From Rhodospirillaceae bacterium (GTDB lineage Bacteria > Pseudomonadota > Alphaproteobacteria > Rhodospirillales > Casp-alpha2), in NCBI GenBank assembly GCA_018665815.1, contig JABJBP010000071.1, positions 1 to 64,000 of the forward strand: 64,000 bases of DNA, read 5' to 3'. Below are positions 44,654 through 52,937 of this stretch, piece by piece. The notes under the pieces were generated by a model. That model did no database searches. It saw nothing but the letters and a program-made list of their open reading frames with translations, and was not told where the DNA came from. Numbering within the stretch: position 1 is the stretch's first letter; each line of letters opens with the position of its first letter. The position numbers were made by a program, and so were the translations under genes.

Positions 44654-45727
44654 TCAGATGTCTAGCCAGACGCCAGTATCCAAAAACCGGTTGATTTGCG
44701 CGGTGTAAGGCGCGATGTCGAAACCGTTTTGGGCGAGCCAGGCATCGCTGTAATAGGTCTCGCGGTAACGCTCGCCCGGATCACAAAGCAATGTCACCAC
44801 GGACCCCGACAGGCCTTCATCCACCATGTCACGGATCACCTGCAGGGCGGCATATAGATTGGTTCCCGTGGAACCACCAGGTAAGTGATCAACCCGCTCG
44901 GCCAAGACCCGCATAGCGGCGAAGGTGGCGACATCAGGCACCTGGATCATATGGTCAATGACGCCCGGCAAGAACGACGGCTCGCAGCGCGGCCGGCCGA
45001 TGCCCTCGACCCGCGATCCCGCGTCGATGGTGATATCGCCACGGTCTTCGGTGTAACAATTGTAGAAAACGGAGTTTTCCGGATCGCAGACGCAAAGCCG
45101 GGTCGAATGACTTTGGTAGCTCAAATAGCGACCGATGGTCGCCGCCGTACCGCCCGTCCCGGCGCTGACGACAATCCACCGCGGCACCGGGTGACGCTCG
45201 GCAGCCATCTGTTCGAAGATCGATTGGGCAATATTGTTGTTGCCGCGCCAGTCCGTGGCGCGCTCGGCGAAAGTGAATTGGTCCATATAGTGGCCGCCCG
45301 TCTCCTCGGCGAGGCGCTGAGAAGCCGCATAAATTTCGCCCGAGCTGTCGACGAAATGGCAGCGACCGCCGTAGAATTCGATAGCGGTGATTTTTTCGGG
45401 CGACGTGGATTTCGGCATGACGGCAATGAACTCAAGGCCGAGCAACCGGGCGAAATAGGCTTCCGAAACTGCCGTTGAGCCCGATGAGGCTTCGATGACA
45501 GTCGTGCCATCTTCGACCCAACCGTTGCAAATGGCGTAAAGGAACAGGGAACGCGCCAACCGATGCTTGAGGCTACGCGTCGGATGCGTCGACTCATCTT
45601 TGAAATAAAGCTCAGCGTTTGGGATTCCCGGCAACTCCAGGCGGAACAAATGAGTATCGGCGGAGCGGTTGTTGTCTGCTTCGATACGGCGCACCGCCTC
45701 AACCCGCCAATCGCGTGAGCGGCTCAT
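44654..45727 (-). CDS. PLP-dependent cysteine desulfhydrase/synthase-family enzyme (Cds1-like)
   Basis: A 357-residue fold-type II PLP enzyme. The Schiff-base Lys is in [11 protein letters not shown] (about 50-54), [10 protein letters not shown] binds the carboxylate, [15 protein letters not shown] is the phosphate loop and GGSTGTN the C-terminal loop. It is closer to the Cds1 L-cysteine desulfhydrases (sulfide release) than to CysK. The spacing to the RNR gene upstream is 24 bases, but a functional link is not evident. Confidence 0.82.
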   Translation of the reverse strand: MSRSRDWRVEAVRRIEADNNRSADTHLFRLELPGIPNAELYFKDESTHPTRSLKHRLARSLFLYAICNGWVEDGTTVIEASSGSTAVSEAYFARLLGLEFIAVMPKSTSPEKITAIEFYGGRCHFVDSSGEIYAASQRLAEETGGHYMDQFTFAERATDWRGNNNIAQSIFEQMAAERHPVPRWIVVSAGTGGTAATIGRYLSYQSHSTRLCVCDPENSVFYNCYTEDRGDITIDAGSRVEGIGRPRCEPSFLPGVIDHMIQVPDVATFAAMRVLAERVDHLPGGSTGTNLYAALQVIRDMVDEGLSGSVVTLLCDPGERYRETYYSDAWLAQNGFDIAPYTAQINRFLDTGVWLDI

Positions 45728-45751
45728 AGGCGGCGGCTCATGGACGGCGCC

Positions 45752-48163
45752 TCATCCGCACTTCGAGTACGCGCAGCTGGTGCAGGTATCACAGCCTTCC
45801 TGGCGAATCAGACTGGGTTGGCCGCATTTCGGGCACTGGCGGAAGGGTGCCGTGCGGCCGACCGGGCCGTCATTCGATTGGGCACCCGATTTGCCCCCTG
45901 ACTTGCCGTGCGCCTCGTGATCGCCGGTTTCGTCGAAGCCGCCACCCGCAATAGCAACGATCTGCGCTTCCGCCGCGTCGGGGTCGGCCAAACCGCCCGG
46001 GTTGGTCATGAACCCGATGTCGATCAAATGGCGCTCAATCACGCCGCCCAGGGCTGCCAGCAATGAAGGCACGTACTTGCCTTCCATCCATTGGCCACCG
46101 CGCGGGTCGAACACCGCCTTCAGTTCTTCGACGACGAACGAGATATCGCCGCCCCGGCGGAACACCGCAGAAATCATCCGGGTCAGCGCCACAGTCCAGG
46201 CGTAGTGCTCCATGTTCTTGGAATTGATGAAGATTTCGAACGGCCGGATGCGGCCCGAGTCATCAACGATATCATTGAGCGTGATGTAGATGGCGTGATC
46301 GCTTTCCGGCCACTGCAGTTTGTAGGTCTTGCCGTCGAGCTCGCCAGGGCGGCCCAAGGGTTTGTACATCTGATGGACCACACCGCCGGTGTCTCCGGTA
46401 TTCGCTTCGGGGATTTTTTTGACGGCACTTTCCAAGGGCAGTTCGGGCTCGTCGGCGGACGCCGTCTCGGTCTTCACTTCCAGCACGGCGCCGGTGACGT
46501 CGTTCGGGCGGTAGGTAGTACAGCCCTTGCAGCCCAACTCATAGGCCTGCGCGTAGACGTCTTTAAACGCATCGAAGGAAATGCTTTCCGGTACGTTGAT
46601 GGTCTTGGAAATTGAGCTATCGATGTATTTCTGAACGGCGGCCTGCATGACCAGATGATCGTGCGGGCTCAGATCGGGGACCGAGACGAAGGCATCGGGC
46701 AATTCGGCGTTCTCGCCCTTCATCTGTCTAAACAGGCGGTAGGCGTAATCGGAGACCTGTTCCTCGCGCCGCTCACCGTCGGGCATAAGGACATGGCGGC
46801 TGTATGCGAAGCTGAACACCGGCTCCAGGCCCGACGACGCGTTGTCGGCGAACAGCGAGATCGTGCCGGTCGGTGCCACCGACGTCAGCAACGCATTGCG
46901 GATGCCGTGTTCGGCGATGGCCTCCTTGATGTCCAGATCGAGCCCTTGGATGGTTTCACCGGTCAGATATTTTTCCTTATCGAACAGCGGAAACGCGCCC
47001 TTCTCACGGGCCAGGCCGACGGACGTCAGATAGGCGGCGCGCTGTAGGCGTTTCAGCCAGACCTCAACCAACCCGACGGCCCTGGCACCGCCGTAGCGCG
47101 CGCCGCACATAATCAACGCGTCAGCGAGCCCGGTGACGCCAAGCCCGATGCGACGTTTGGCCAAGGCCTCGTGTCGCTGTTCTTCCAACGGGAATTCCGA
47201 GACATCGACGACGTTGTCCATCATCCGGACCGCCGTCGCCACCAATTCATCAAGGCCGCCCAGATCAAGTTCGGCATCTTCTTCAAAAGGATTATTCACC
47301 AGCCGGGCGAGATTGACCGACCCCAACAGACATGCGCCGTAAGGCGGCAGAGGTTGTTCACCACAGGGATTGGTGCCGTGGATGGTTTCACAATAATTCA
47401 GGTTGTTGCGAGCATTGATGCGGTCGATGAAGATCACGCCGGGTTCGGCATAGGCATAGGTGGCGCGCATGATCGTGTCCCACAGCTCGCGTGCCGGCAG
47501 GCTGTTGTAAGTGACGCCGCCGAAAGTCAGTTCCCAGGGCTTGTCAGCCTTGACCGCTGCCATGAAGGCATCGGTGACCAGCACCGAAAGATTAAACATC
47601 CGAAGCCGCCCCGGGTCGCGCTTCGCATCGATGAAGGCTTCGATGTCGGGATGATCACAGCGCAACACCGCCATCATGGCGCCGCGACGCGACCCGGCGC
47701 TCATGATCGTCTTGCACATGGAATCCCAGACATCCATGAAACTGAGTGGCCCCGAGGCATCGGCACCAACACCTTTGACCGGCGCGCCTTTCGGGCGCAG
47801 CGTCGAGAAATCATAGCCGATGCCGCCGCCCTGCTGCATGGTGACGGCCGCTTCCTTCAGGCCCTCGAAAATCCCGGCCATATCGTCGGGCACGTCGCCC
47901 ATGACGAAACAATTAAACAACGTGACATCGCGGCCCGAGCCGGCGCCCGAAAGAATGCGCCCCGCCGGCAGGAAGCGAAAATCCTCCATGGCGGTGAAAA
48001 ATCTTTGCTCCCAATAGGATGGGTCCTGTTCGGCCCCACTCAGCGCCGCCGCAACACGGCGCCAAGTCTCAGCAATGGTTTTATCCACAGGACGCCCGTC
48101 AATCGCTTTGAGGCGATATTTCATATCCCAAATTTGCTGCGAGACGGGCGACAGCTCGACCAT
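45752..48163 (-). CDS. nrdJ: Adenosylcobalamin-dependent (class II) ribonucleotide reductase
   Basis: Reduces ribonucleotides to deoxyribonucleotides using adenosylcobalamin as radical source, so it works with or without oxygen. The 803-residue protein has LFNCFVMG (first redox Cys), GGGIGYDFSTLRP, GTNPCGEQPLPPYGAC (thiyl Cys and Glu), SVAPTGTIS and a C-terminal redox/zinc-like segment, CPKC and later CDTCTSCAYSKC. The ATG at 48163 follows GGAGTG; an ATG at 48202 is an alternative. No cobalamin riboswitch was seen upstream; TTGACG at 48296-48291 may be part of its promoter. Confidence 0.94.
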   Translation of the reverse strand: MVELSPVSQQIWDMKYRLKAIDGRPVDKTIAETWRRVAAALSGAEQDPSYWEQRFFTAMEDFRFLPAGRILSGAGSGRDVTLFNCFVMGDVPDDMAGIFEGLKEAAVTMQQGGGIGYDFSTLRPKGAPVKGVGADASGPLSFMDVWDSMCKTIMSAGSRRGAMMAVLRCDHPDIEAFIDAKRDPGRLRMFNLSVLVTDAFMAAVKADKPWELTFGGVTYNSLPARELWDTIMRATYAYAEPGVIFIDRINARNNLNYCETIHGTNPCGEQPLPPYGACLLGSVNLARLVNNPFEEDAELDLGGLDELVATAVRMMDNVVDVSEFPLEEQRHEALAKRRIGLGVTGLADALIMCGARYGGARAVGLVEVWLKRLQRAAYLTSVGLAREKGAFPLFDKEKYLTGETIQGLDLDIKEAIAEHGIRNALLTSVAPTGTISLFADNASSGLEPVFSFAYSRHVLMPDGERREEQVSDYAYRLFRQMKGENAELPDAFVSVPDLSPHDHLVMQAAVQKYIDSSISKTINVPESISFDAFKDVYAQAYELGCKGCTTYRPNDVTGAVLEVKTETASADEPELPLESAVKKIPEANTGDTGGVVHQMYKPLGRPGELDGKTYKLQWPESDHAIYITLNDIVDDSGRIRPFEIFINSKNMEHYAWTVALTRMISAVFRRGGDISFVVEELKAVFDPRGGQWMEGKYVPSLLAALGGVIERHLIDIGFMTNPGGLADPDAAEAQIVAIAGGGFDETGDHEAHGKSGGKSGAQSNDGPVGRTAPFRQCPKCGQPSLIRQEGCDTCTSCAYSKCG

Positions 48164-48399
48164 GGAACACTCCGCGGTTGCGTGATAGTGGCGAAAAATC
48201 ATTTCACTCGAAAAACGACCGGTAGCCGGGGCGTTGGAAGCGACCGGCAACCGCCATTTCTCTTTTAAACCTAAGGATTTAGATAGCCGGCGTCAATTGA
48301 TTTGTTCTCTTTATGTTTCCACATATCCACCGTTTGAGGCGACCAAGCGGGACACCGGCGAATCTGCTTTTCCGTCAAGGGGTTGCGGGGTCGCCGGTT

Positions 48400-49254
48400 T
48401 CAGATGTCTGATTTATCCACAGATTCACCCACAGGCTGAGGGTGGTTTTTCTCTACCTCTGTCGGGCTATCGCCATCGGCCGCAGCCGCCGTGGGGGCTG
48501 GATCAGCGGATTCCGCCTGCGCCAGCGTGGCCGGAAAACGGGCCCAGGCTTCTTCCACCAAGCGCGTGCTCGCGCCCTCAATGGCGTCTTCCAACCGAGC
48601 CATGAATTCCCGACGCTTCAAGCCCGGCATAATTGGCGTCAGGAACTCCGCCGTCACTGTGCCAGGCTGTTTGCGATAGCTGCGGCGCCCCCAAAAAACA
48701 CCTGAGTTCACCGCCACCGGCACCACCGGCACATCGCACTGCGCGTACATGGCGGCAATGCCCGGATGGTAATCCAACCGGGTTCCGGGTGCGGTTCTCG
48801 TGCCTTCCGGGAAGATCACAACGGGCCGCCCCGCGGCCAGCCGGTCGCGGGTATCGCGGATCAATGCCTTCATGGCCGACGCGCCGCCGTCCCGATCAAC
48901 AACGATGGCCCGACATTTGCGGACGTAGAGCCCCCAAACGGGAATGTTCAAAAGCTCTTTCTTCAACACGTAAGCGGGATTTCTGAACATCACGAAAAAG
49001 AAAAAGGTATCCCACGCGGACTGATGCTTGGAGGCGATGATGAACCCGCCTTCGGGAATATTCTCAAGACCCCGGACTTCGTGATCGAGGCCGACAACGA
49101 CCCGCAGCATGGCGGCCTGGATGGTCGACCACCACGCCACGAACTTCAGCGCATGGCGGGTCGTCATCAACAACACCGGCGAAACGACAATCAAGATCAG
49201 GCCGGTGCCGGCCAAAAACAACACGTTGAAGATCAGGGATCGAAGCCAGTTCAT
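48400..49254 (-). CDS. plsC: 1-acyl-sn-glycerol-3-phosphate acyltransferase
   Basis: Adds the second acyl chain in phosphatidic acid synthesis. The 284-residue membrane protein has an N-terminal hydrophobic hairpin, the HQSAWD catalytic motif (HX4D), the FPEGTR motif and VPVVPVAVNSG. The C-terminal 50 residues are Ala/Pro/Asp-rich and not conserved. The start at 49254 opens the first membrane segment. It ends the same-strand run ftsE-ftsX-ydcF-plsC. Confidence 0.93.
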   Translation of the reverse strand: MNWLRSLIFNVLFLAGTGLILIVVSPVLLMTTRHALKFVAWWSTIQAAMLRVVVGLDHEVRGLENIPEGGFIIASKHQSAWDTFFFFVMFRNPAYVLKKELLNIPVWGLYVRKCRAIVVDRDGGASAMKALIRDTRDRLAAGRPVVIFPEGTRTAPGTRLDYHPGIAAMYAQCDVPVVPVAVNSGVFWGRRSYRKQPGTVTAEFLTPIMPGLKRREFMARLEDAIEGASTRLVEEAWARFPATLAQAESADPAPTAAAADGDSPTEVEKNHPQPVGESVDKSDI

Positions 49255-49340
49255 GTTGGAGTTCCGCTCATGAGGTTTCTGCTTCGAGGTTTTTGATGAT
49301 CGCGTCAATAGATATCATTCACGAGCCGCGTACCGGTAGG

Positions 49341-49967
49341 CTAATTTGGCGGCGCGCTGAACAATCTCTCAGCGCGATGGCGAACCCAGGCCATCAAAAA
49401 CTTATTGTACTCGCTGACCATTAAACTCGCCGTACCGGGCCAGGCCCACCATTGGTCCTGTTTGACGTGTTCGGGGAACACCGGGTTGGGCACGATCATT
49501 ACCATTGGCATGACATGCCGAAATTCCAGTAGGCTGCGCGGCATATGATAGGCGGCGGTCACCAGCCGTATGGATTTTATCTTCTGGCGGCGTGCCCATT
49601 CGCCCGTCTCTGTCGCGTTGCTGGTGGTGTTGATGGCATTGCCAATGCCGATACGCGCTTCAAGGCCAACCGTATTGCGCCGCGCCAACTGTAACAGCTT
49701 GCGCACATCCAGGCCCCGGTAAACACCGGAAATGAACAACTTCCCTGCCAAGTCGCGGTCCAGCAACGCAAGCCCTTCGTTGACCCGGCCGCTGCCCCCC
49801 GTGAGCACCACAATGGCATCGGTTTTGGTATTTGCATCTTTGATGGTAGCGGGAACCTCATCGGCATAGCGGACAAGCCCAATCGCCCAAATACCGGCAA
49901 CAAAAAGCGCCATCAAGCCAACGTTGACCCAAAACTGCCCACCCGGTCGCTTTACCCGCCTGCGCAT
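49341..49967 (-). CDS. YdcF/ElyC (DUF218) family membrane protein
   Basis: A 208-residue protein with one N-terminal membrane helix and a DUF218 domain: DAIVVLTGGSGRVNEGLALL, LFISGVYRG, NATETGEWARR and LVTAAYHMPRSLLEF. DUF218 proteins such as ElyC affect peptidoglycan precursor or undecaprenyl metabolism. It starts three bases after the ftsX stop on the same strand, which fits a cell-envelope operon. Confidence 0.9.
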   Translation of the reverse strand: MRRRVKRPGGQFWVNVGLMALFVAGIWAIGLVRYADEVPATIKDANTKTDAIVVLTGGSGRVNEGLALLDRDLAGKLFISGVYRGLDVRKLLQLARRNTVGLEARIGIGNAINTTSNATETGEWARRQKIKSIRLVTAAYHMPRSLLEFRHVMPMVMIVPNPVFPEHVKQDQWWAWPGTASLMVSEYNKFLMAWVRHRAERLFSAPPN

Positions 49968-49970
49968 TCT

Positions 49971-50855
49971 TTACAGCATCTGTGCCAAGTTGCGCAGGAC
50001 CGTAATTTTCGCCGTCGACATGGCAATCAGCGCCACCGAAATCGGTAACGCCAACAATAACGCCCAATGTACCGGCCCGAACCCAATATCAGGCAGCAAC
50101 CGCTCATCGAGGCTTTGCGCCAAATGGGCCAGCCCCCACAACGTCGGCGCCGCCAGGCAAAGGCCCAAAATGCCACCCTTCACGCCAAGGCCCAGTGCGC
50201 GGCCGGCAAATTGGCGCGCAATATAATTGTCTTGGGCGCCAATCAAATGCAGAACTTCAATGGCATCGCGGTGAATGGCCAATCCGGTGCGCGTTGTGAA
50301 CACCACGGTACCGATAGTCGCCAGCACGATGAACAGCAACACCACCAGGGCCAAAGCCTCGAAGGTCTCAATCATTCTGACAAGACGATCGAGCCAAACC
50401 CGATGATCATCGATGGTGACGCCCTTGACCCGGACGTCCAGTCGTTTTCGCAAACCTGCCGCGGTCAAATCCGTCGCCGGTTTCAACTCAACATCAATAA
50501 GCCGCGGCAGTGGCAAATCAGCACTGCCCGCCGCTGCACCGACCCACGGCTCCAACAATCGGATCAAGCGGGCCTCATCCATGGCATCGTATTTCGCAAT
50601 CTCCGGAGATGTCGCCAACACGGTGAGCACCTCGTTCAATCGAGCTTCATCATCGGCGGCATCGGCAGACGGCACGACCTGGACGGTTAAGGTGCCTCGG
50701 ACCCCGGCATCCCAGCGCGATGCCGTGGCGTTGAGAACCAACATGCCGGCGACAGCCAGAATCGACAAAAACACCATGAAGGCGATAAGCCAGGGCAGGA
50801 ATCGGCTGTGCTCATCTTTGTCCAAAGGCAGATCGGAACGGCTTGCCAGGATCAC
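49971..50855 (-). CDS. ftsX: Cell division protein FtsX
   Basis: A 294-residue integral membrane protein with four helices: one after the N-terminal cytoplasmic tail, a periplasmic loop of about 120 residues (VQVVPSADAAD to LVRMIETFE), then three more with the GLAIHRDAIEVLHLIGAQDNYIARQF cytoplasmic loop typical of FtsX. With FtsE it forms an ABC-like complex that controls amidase activation at the septum. Its start overlaps the ftsE stop by four bases. Confidence 0.92.
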   Translation of the reverse strand: MILASRSDLPLDKDEHSRFLPWLIAFMVFLSILAVAGMLVLNATASRWDAGVRGTLTVQVVPSADAADDEARLNEVLTVLATSPEIAKYDAMDEARLIRLLEPWVGAAAGSADLPLPRLIDVELKPATDLTAAGLRKRLDVRVKGVTIDDHRVWLDRLVRMIETFEALALVVLLFIVLATIGTVVFTTRTGLAIHRDAIEVLHLIGAQDNYIARQFAGRALGLGVKGGILGLCLAAPTLWGLAHLAQSLDERLLPDIGFGPVHWALLLALPISVALIAMSTAKITVLRNLAQML

Positions 50856-51676
50856 AAAAAGTTCTCCACGTTCGGTGGATTGCGGAAAGTGTCTTCCGTG
50901 TCGATTCGCGAATCGGCAGCGGAATTTGTCGATTTGCCGGTTTCCACCGCCGTTTGGGCCCGACCTTCGGATGGCGGCGCCTTTTGTTTACGGCCGGGAA
51001 TAACCGAAAATTGGCCGTCGTCGAGTCGCAGTTGCGTGTACCCCAAACGCTCGACCAGTTGTTGATTATGCGTAGCAATAATCACCGTCGTGCCAAGTTT
51101 GTTCAATTCCTCGAACAGATGGATAAGCCGGTAGCCCATGGTGTCATCGACATTACCGGTCGGCTCATCCGCCAACAGCAGCCGCGGCCTGGAAATGACC
51201 GCCCGAGCGATTGCGACGCGCTGTTGCTGGCCGCCCGATAAGGTTGGCGGACGGGCTTTCATATGATCCTTGAGGCCGACCCAAGCCAACAATTCGGCCA
51301 CATGCCTGTTCACGTCCTTGCGCTTTACGCCGGCCACCCGAAGCGGCAATGCGACGTTGTCAAAAGCCGATAAGTGATTGAGTAACTTGAATTCTTGGAA
51401 CACAACACCGACCCGGCGGCGCAATGCCGGAAGCTGTTCGCGGGGGGTTGTAGCGATGTCTTTTCCGAATAATGAGATCAATCCACGGGTCGGGCGAAGC
51501 GCTAAATAAATCAGTTTCAAGAGCGATGATTTGCCCGCGCCGCTTTCACCGATGAGAAAATGAAACGCCCCCGGGTCTAGGGAAAAGGAGACATCCTGAA
51601 GAACCTCCGGACCTAGCCCATAGCGCAGCCCGACGTTTTCGAAGCGGACGATCGGTTCGTCAAATTCCGTGATCAC
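50852..51676 (-). CDS. ftsE: Cell division ATP-binding protein FtsE
   Basis: A 274-residue ABC ATPase. Walker A is GESGAGKSS (about 43-51), the signature is LSGGQQQRVAIARA, Walker B is LLLADEPTGNVD and the H-loop THNQQLV. Beyond residue 225 there is an extra polar tail of about 45 residues not found in E. coli FtsE. It couples ATP hydrolysis to FtsX. The gene is divergent from the zinc-ribbon protein gene. Confidence 0.95.
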   Translation of the reverse strand: MITEFDEPIVRFENVGLRYGLGPEVLQDVSFSLDPGAFHFLIGESGAGKSSLLKLIYLALRPTRGLISLFGKDIATTPREQLPALRRRVGVVFQEFKLLNHLSAFDNVALPLRVAGVKRKDVNRHVAELLAWVGLKDHMKARPPTLSGGQQQRVAIARAVISRPRLLLADEPTGNVDDTMGYRLIHLFEELNKLGTTVIIATHNQQLVERLGYTQLRLDDGQFSVIPGRKQKAPPSEGRAQTAVETGKSTNSAADSRIDTEDTFRNPPNVENFL

Positions 51677-51880
51677 GGCGCCTCCAGGTTGGTCGTCCGC
51701 TTGCCTAATAATGACCTGACGGGACGCGCCCGAACGGCCTTTGCATTACGGGTGCACAATGCCATGAGAGCGGGCATGGCGTCCAGGGCGGCAAATGGGT
51801 TCTTGGCAGGCCCGGCCCGGGTTGCGTAAGATTCTCCTAAACCCTATAAATGAAAAAACCTTTTCGGGGTCCGAGACTCT

Positions 51881-52885
51881 ATGATTATCACCTGTCCGAA
51901 CTGCACGACCCGCTATACCGTGCTGCCGGCACTCATCGGAGAAGGTCGATCTACCCGCTGTTTTAATTGCGGGCATACGTGGCATCAAACGCCCGTGGTC
52001 TCACCGCCACCACCCCCCATGCAAGCCCCACCAGCACCGGCAGCCCCCATGCCCGAGCCGGCCCCGCCCGAGCCGGAGCCCATCCCCGAGCCGGAACCAG
52101 AGCCGGAACCAGAGCCGGAACCAGAGCCGGAACCCGAACCCGACCCCATGGACGACTTCGACCTTGATGACGAGTTCGATATCGAAGACGACGATGACGG
52201 GGTTGGTTTTGACGAGGACGGTAATGACGAGGAAGCGCCCGCCCTGCCCGCCGATCTGGATGACATGTTCGGCGAAAACGAGGATACGGAACCTGTCGAA
52301 TCGATCATGGGCGAGGTCGATGACGAAGATGATCCCTTCGATGAAGATATGGACCCGGAAGATATCCCGGACCCTGACCCCATTCCGCAACTGTCCTCGC
52401 CGGACGAAGCCGGCCAGCCCCGTAGCATTGTCAAGATTATCGGCATTGCCGTCGGCGTGCTGCTGATTGTGATTCTTGCCGGCGGGTTCTTCGCCCGCGG
52501 CATGATCATGAGCATGATGCCGTTCACTAAAGGGCTTTATGAAATGATCGGCCTCGGTGAGAAAGTCGGCGCCGGTCTGAATCTTGGCACACCGAAAATG
52601 GTCTTCACCACTGCACGCGGCAAACCGGCGTTGGTGGTGCGCGGGGTCATTACCAATATTAGTGACGAAACGCGAGCCGTGCCGATGATCAAGATTATCC
52701 TCCACGACAGCGAAAGACATGACATTCATTCATCCCTAGCAGCACCGGCAAGAAACCAACTTAAGGCCAAGGAACGGATGAGTTATAAGATCACAGTCAT
52801 CGAACCGTCACCCCTAGCGCGTGGCATTGCCGTGGTTTTCGCGGCGCCAGAAGAAGCCATGGCGGATAAGAAAAAGGCACACTAG
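51881..52885 (+). CDS. MJ0042-type zinc-ribbon membrane protein (DUF3426-like)
   Basis: A 334-residue protein. Residues 1-36 form a zinc ribbon (ITCPNC, then TRCFNCGHTW). Next come a Pro-rich stretch, a Pro-Glu repeat (about 63-88), a highly acidic Asp/Glu region, one membrane helix (about 185-207) and a C-terminal beta domain like DUF3426 (VVRGVITNISDETRAVPMI). The topology suggests a cytoplasmic zinc ribbon and a periplasmic sensor or binding domain. Divergent to ftsE, as often in this class. Confidence 0.87.
   Translation: MIITCPNCTTRYTVLPALIGEGRSTRCFNCGHTWHQTPVVSPPPPPMQAPPAPAAPMPEPAPPEPEPIPEPEPEPEPEPEPEPEPEPDPMDDFDLDDEFDIEDDDDGVGFDEDGNDEEAPALPADLDDMFGENEDTEPVESIMGEVDDEDDPFDEDMDPEDIPDPDPIPQLSSPDEAGQPRSIVKIIGIAVGVLLIVILAGGFFARGMIMSMMPFTKGLYEMIGLGEKVGAGLNLGTPKMVFTTARGKPALVVRGVITNISDETRAVPMIKIILHDSERHDIHSSLAAPARNQLKAKERMSYKITVIEPSPLARGIAVVFAAPEEAMADKKKAH
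52088..52135. repeat. Four-copy 12-base repeat encoding Pro-Glu
   Basis: GAGCCGGAACCA occurs three times perfectly and a fourth time with one changed base, in frame inside the zinc-ribbon gene. It encodes a repeating Glu-Pro tract. Since the unit is a multiple of three, copy-number change would lengthen or shorten the linker without a frameshift. Confidence 0.85.
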
Positions 52886-52937
52886 CAGCGACGCGATCTC
52901 GCCTCGAAATCCGCCGGCAGCACCTTTCTTGCTAACT

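Noticed and set aside
47171-48268. 365-codon ORF antisense to the ribonucleotide reductase gene
   Set aside because: The other strand encodes a clear class II RNR; the antisense product is Arg/His-rich without motifs.
48164-48399. Possible cobalamin riboswitch or NrdR boxes before the class II RNR gene
   Set aside because: No B12-box-like segment was found, and the one CCACATATCC element is too short to call an NrdR site.
52088-52135. Short regular repeats resembling a CRISPR array
   Set aside because: There are no spacers; the units are contiguous, in frame and encode a Pro-Glu linker.
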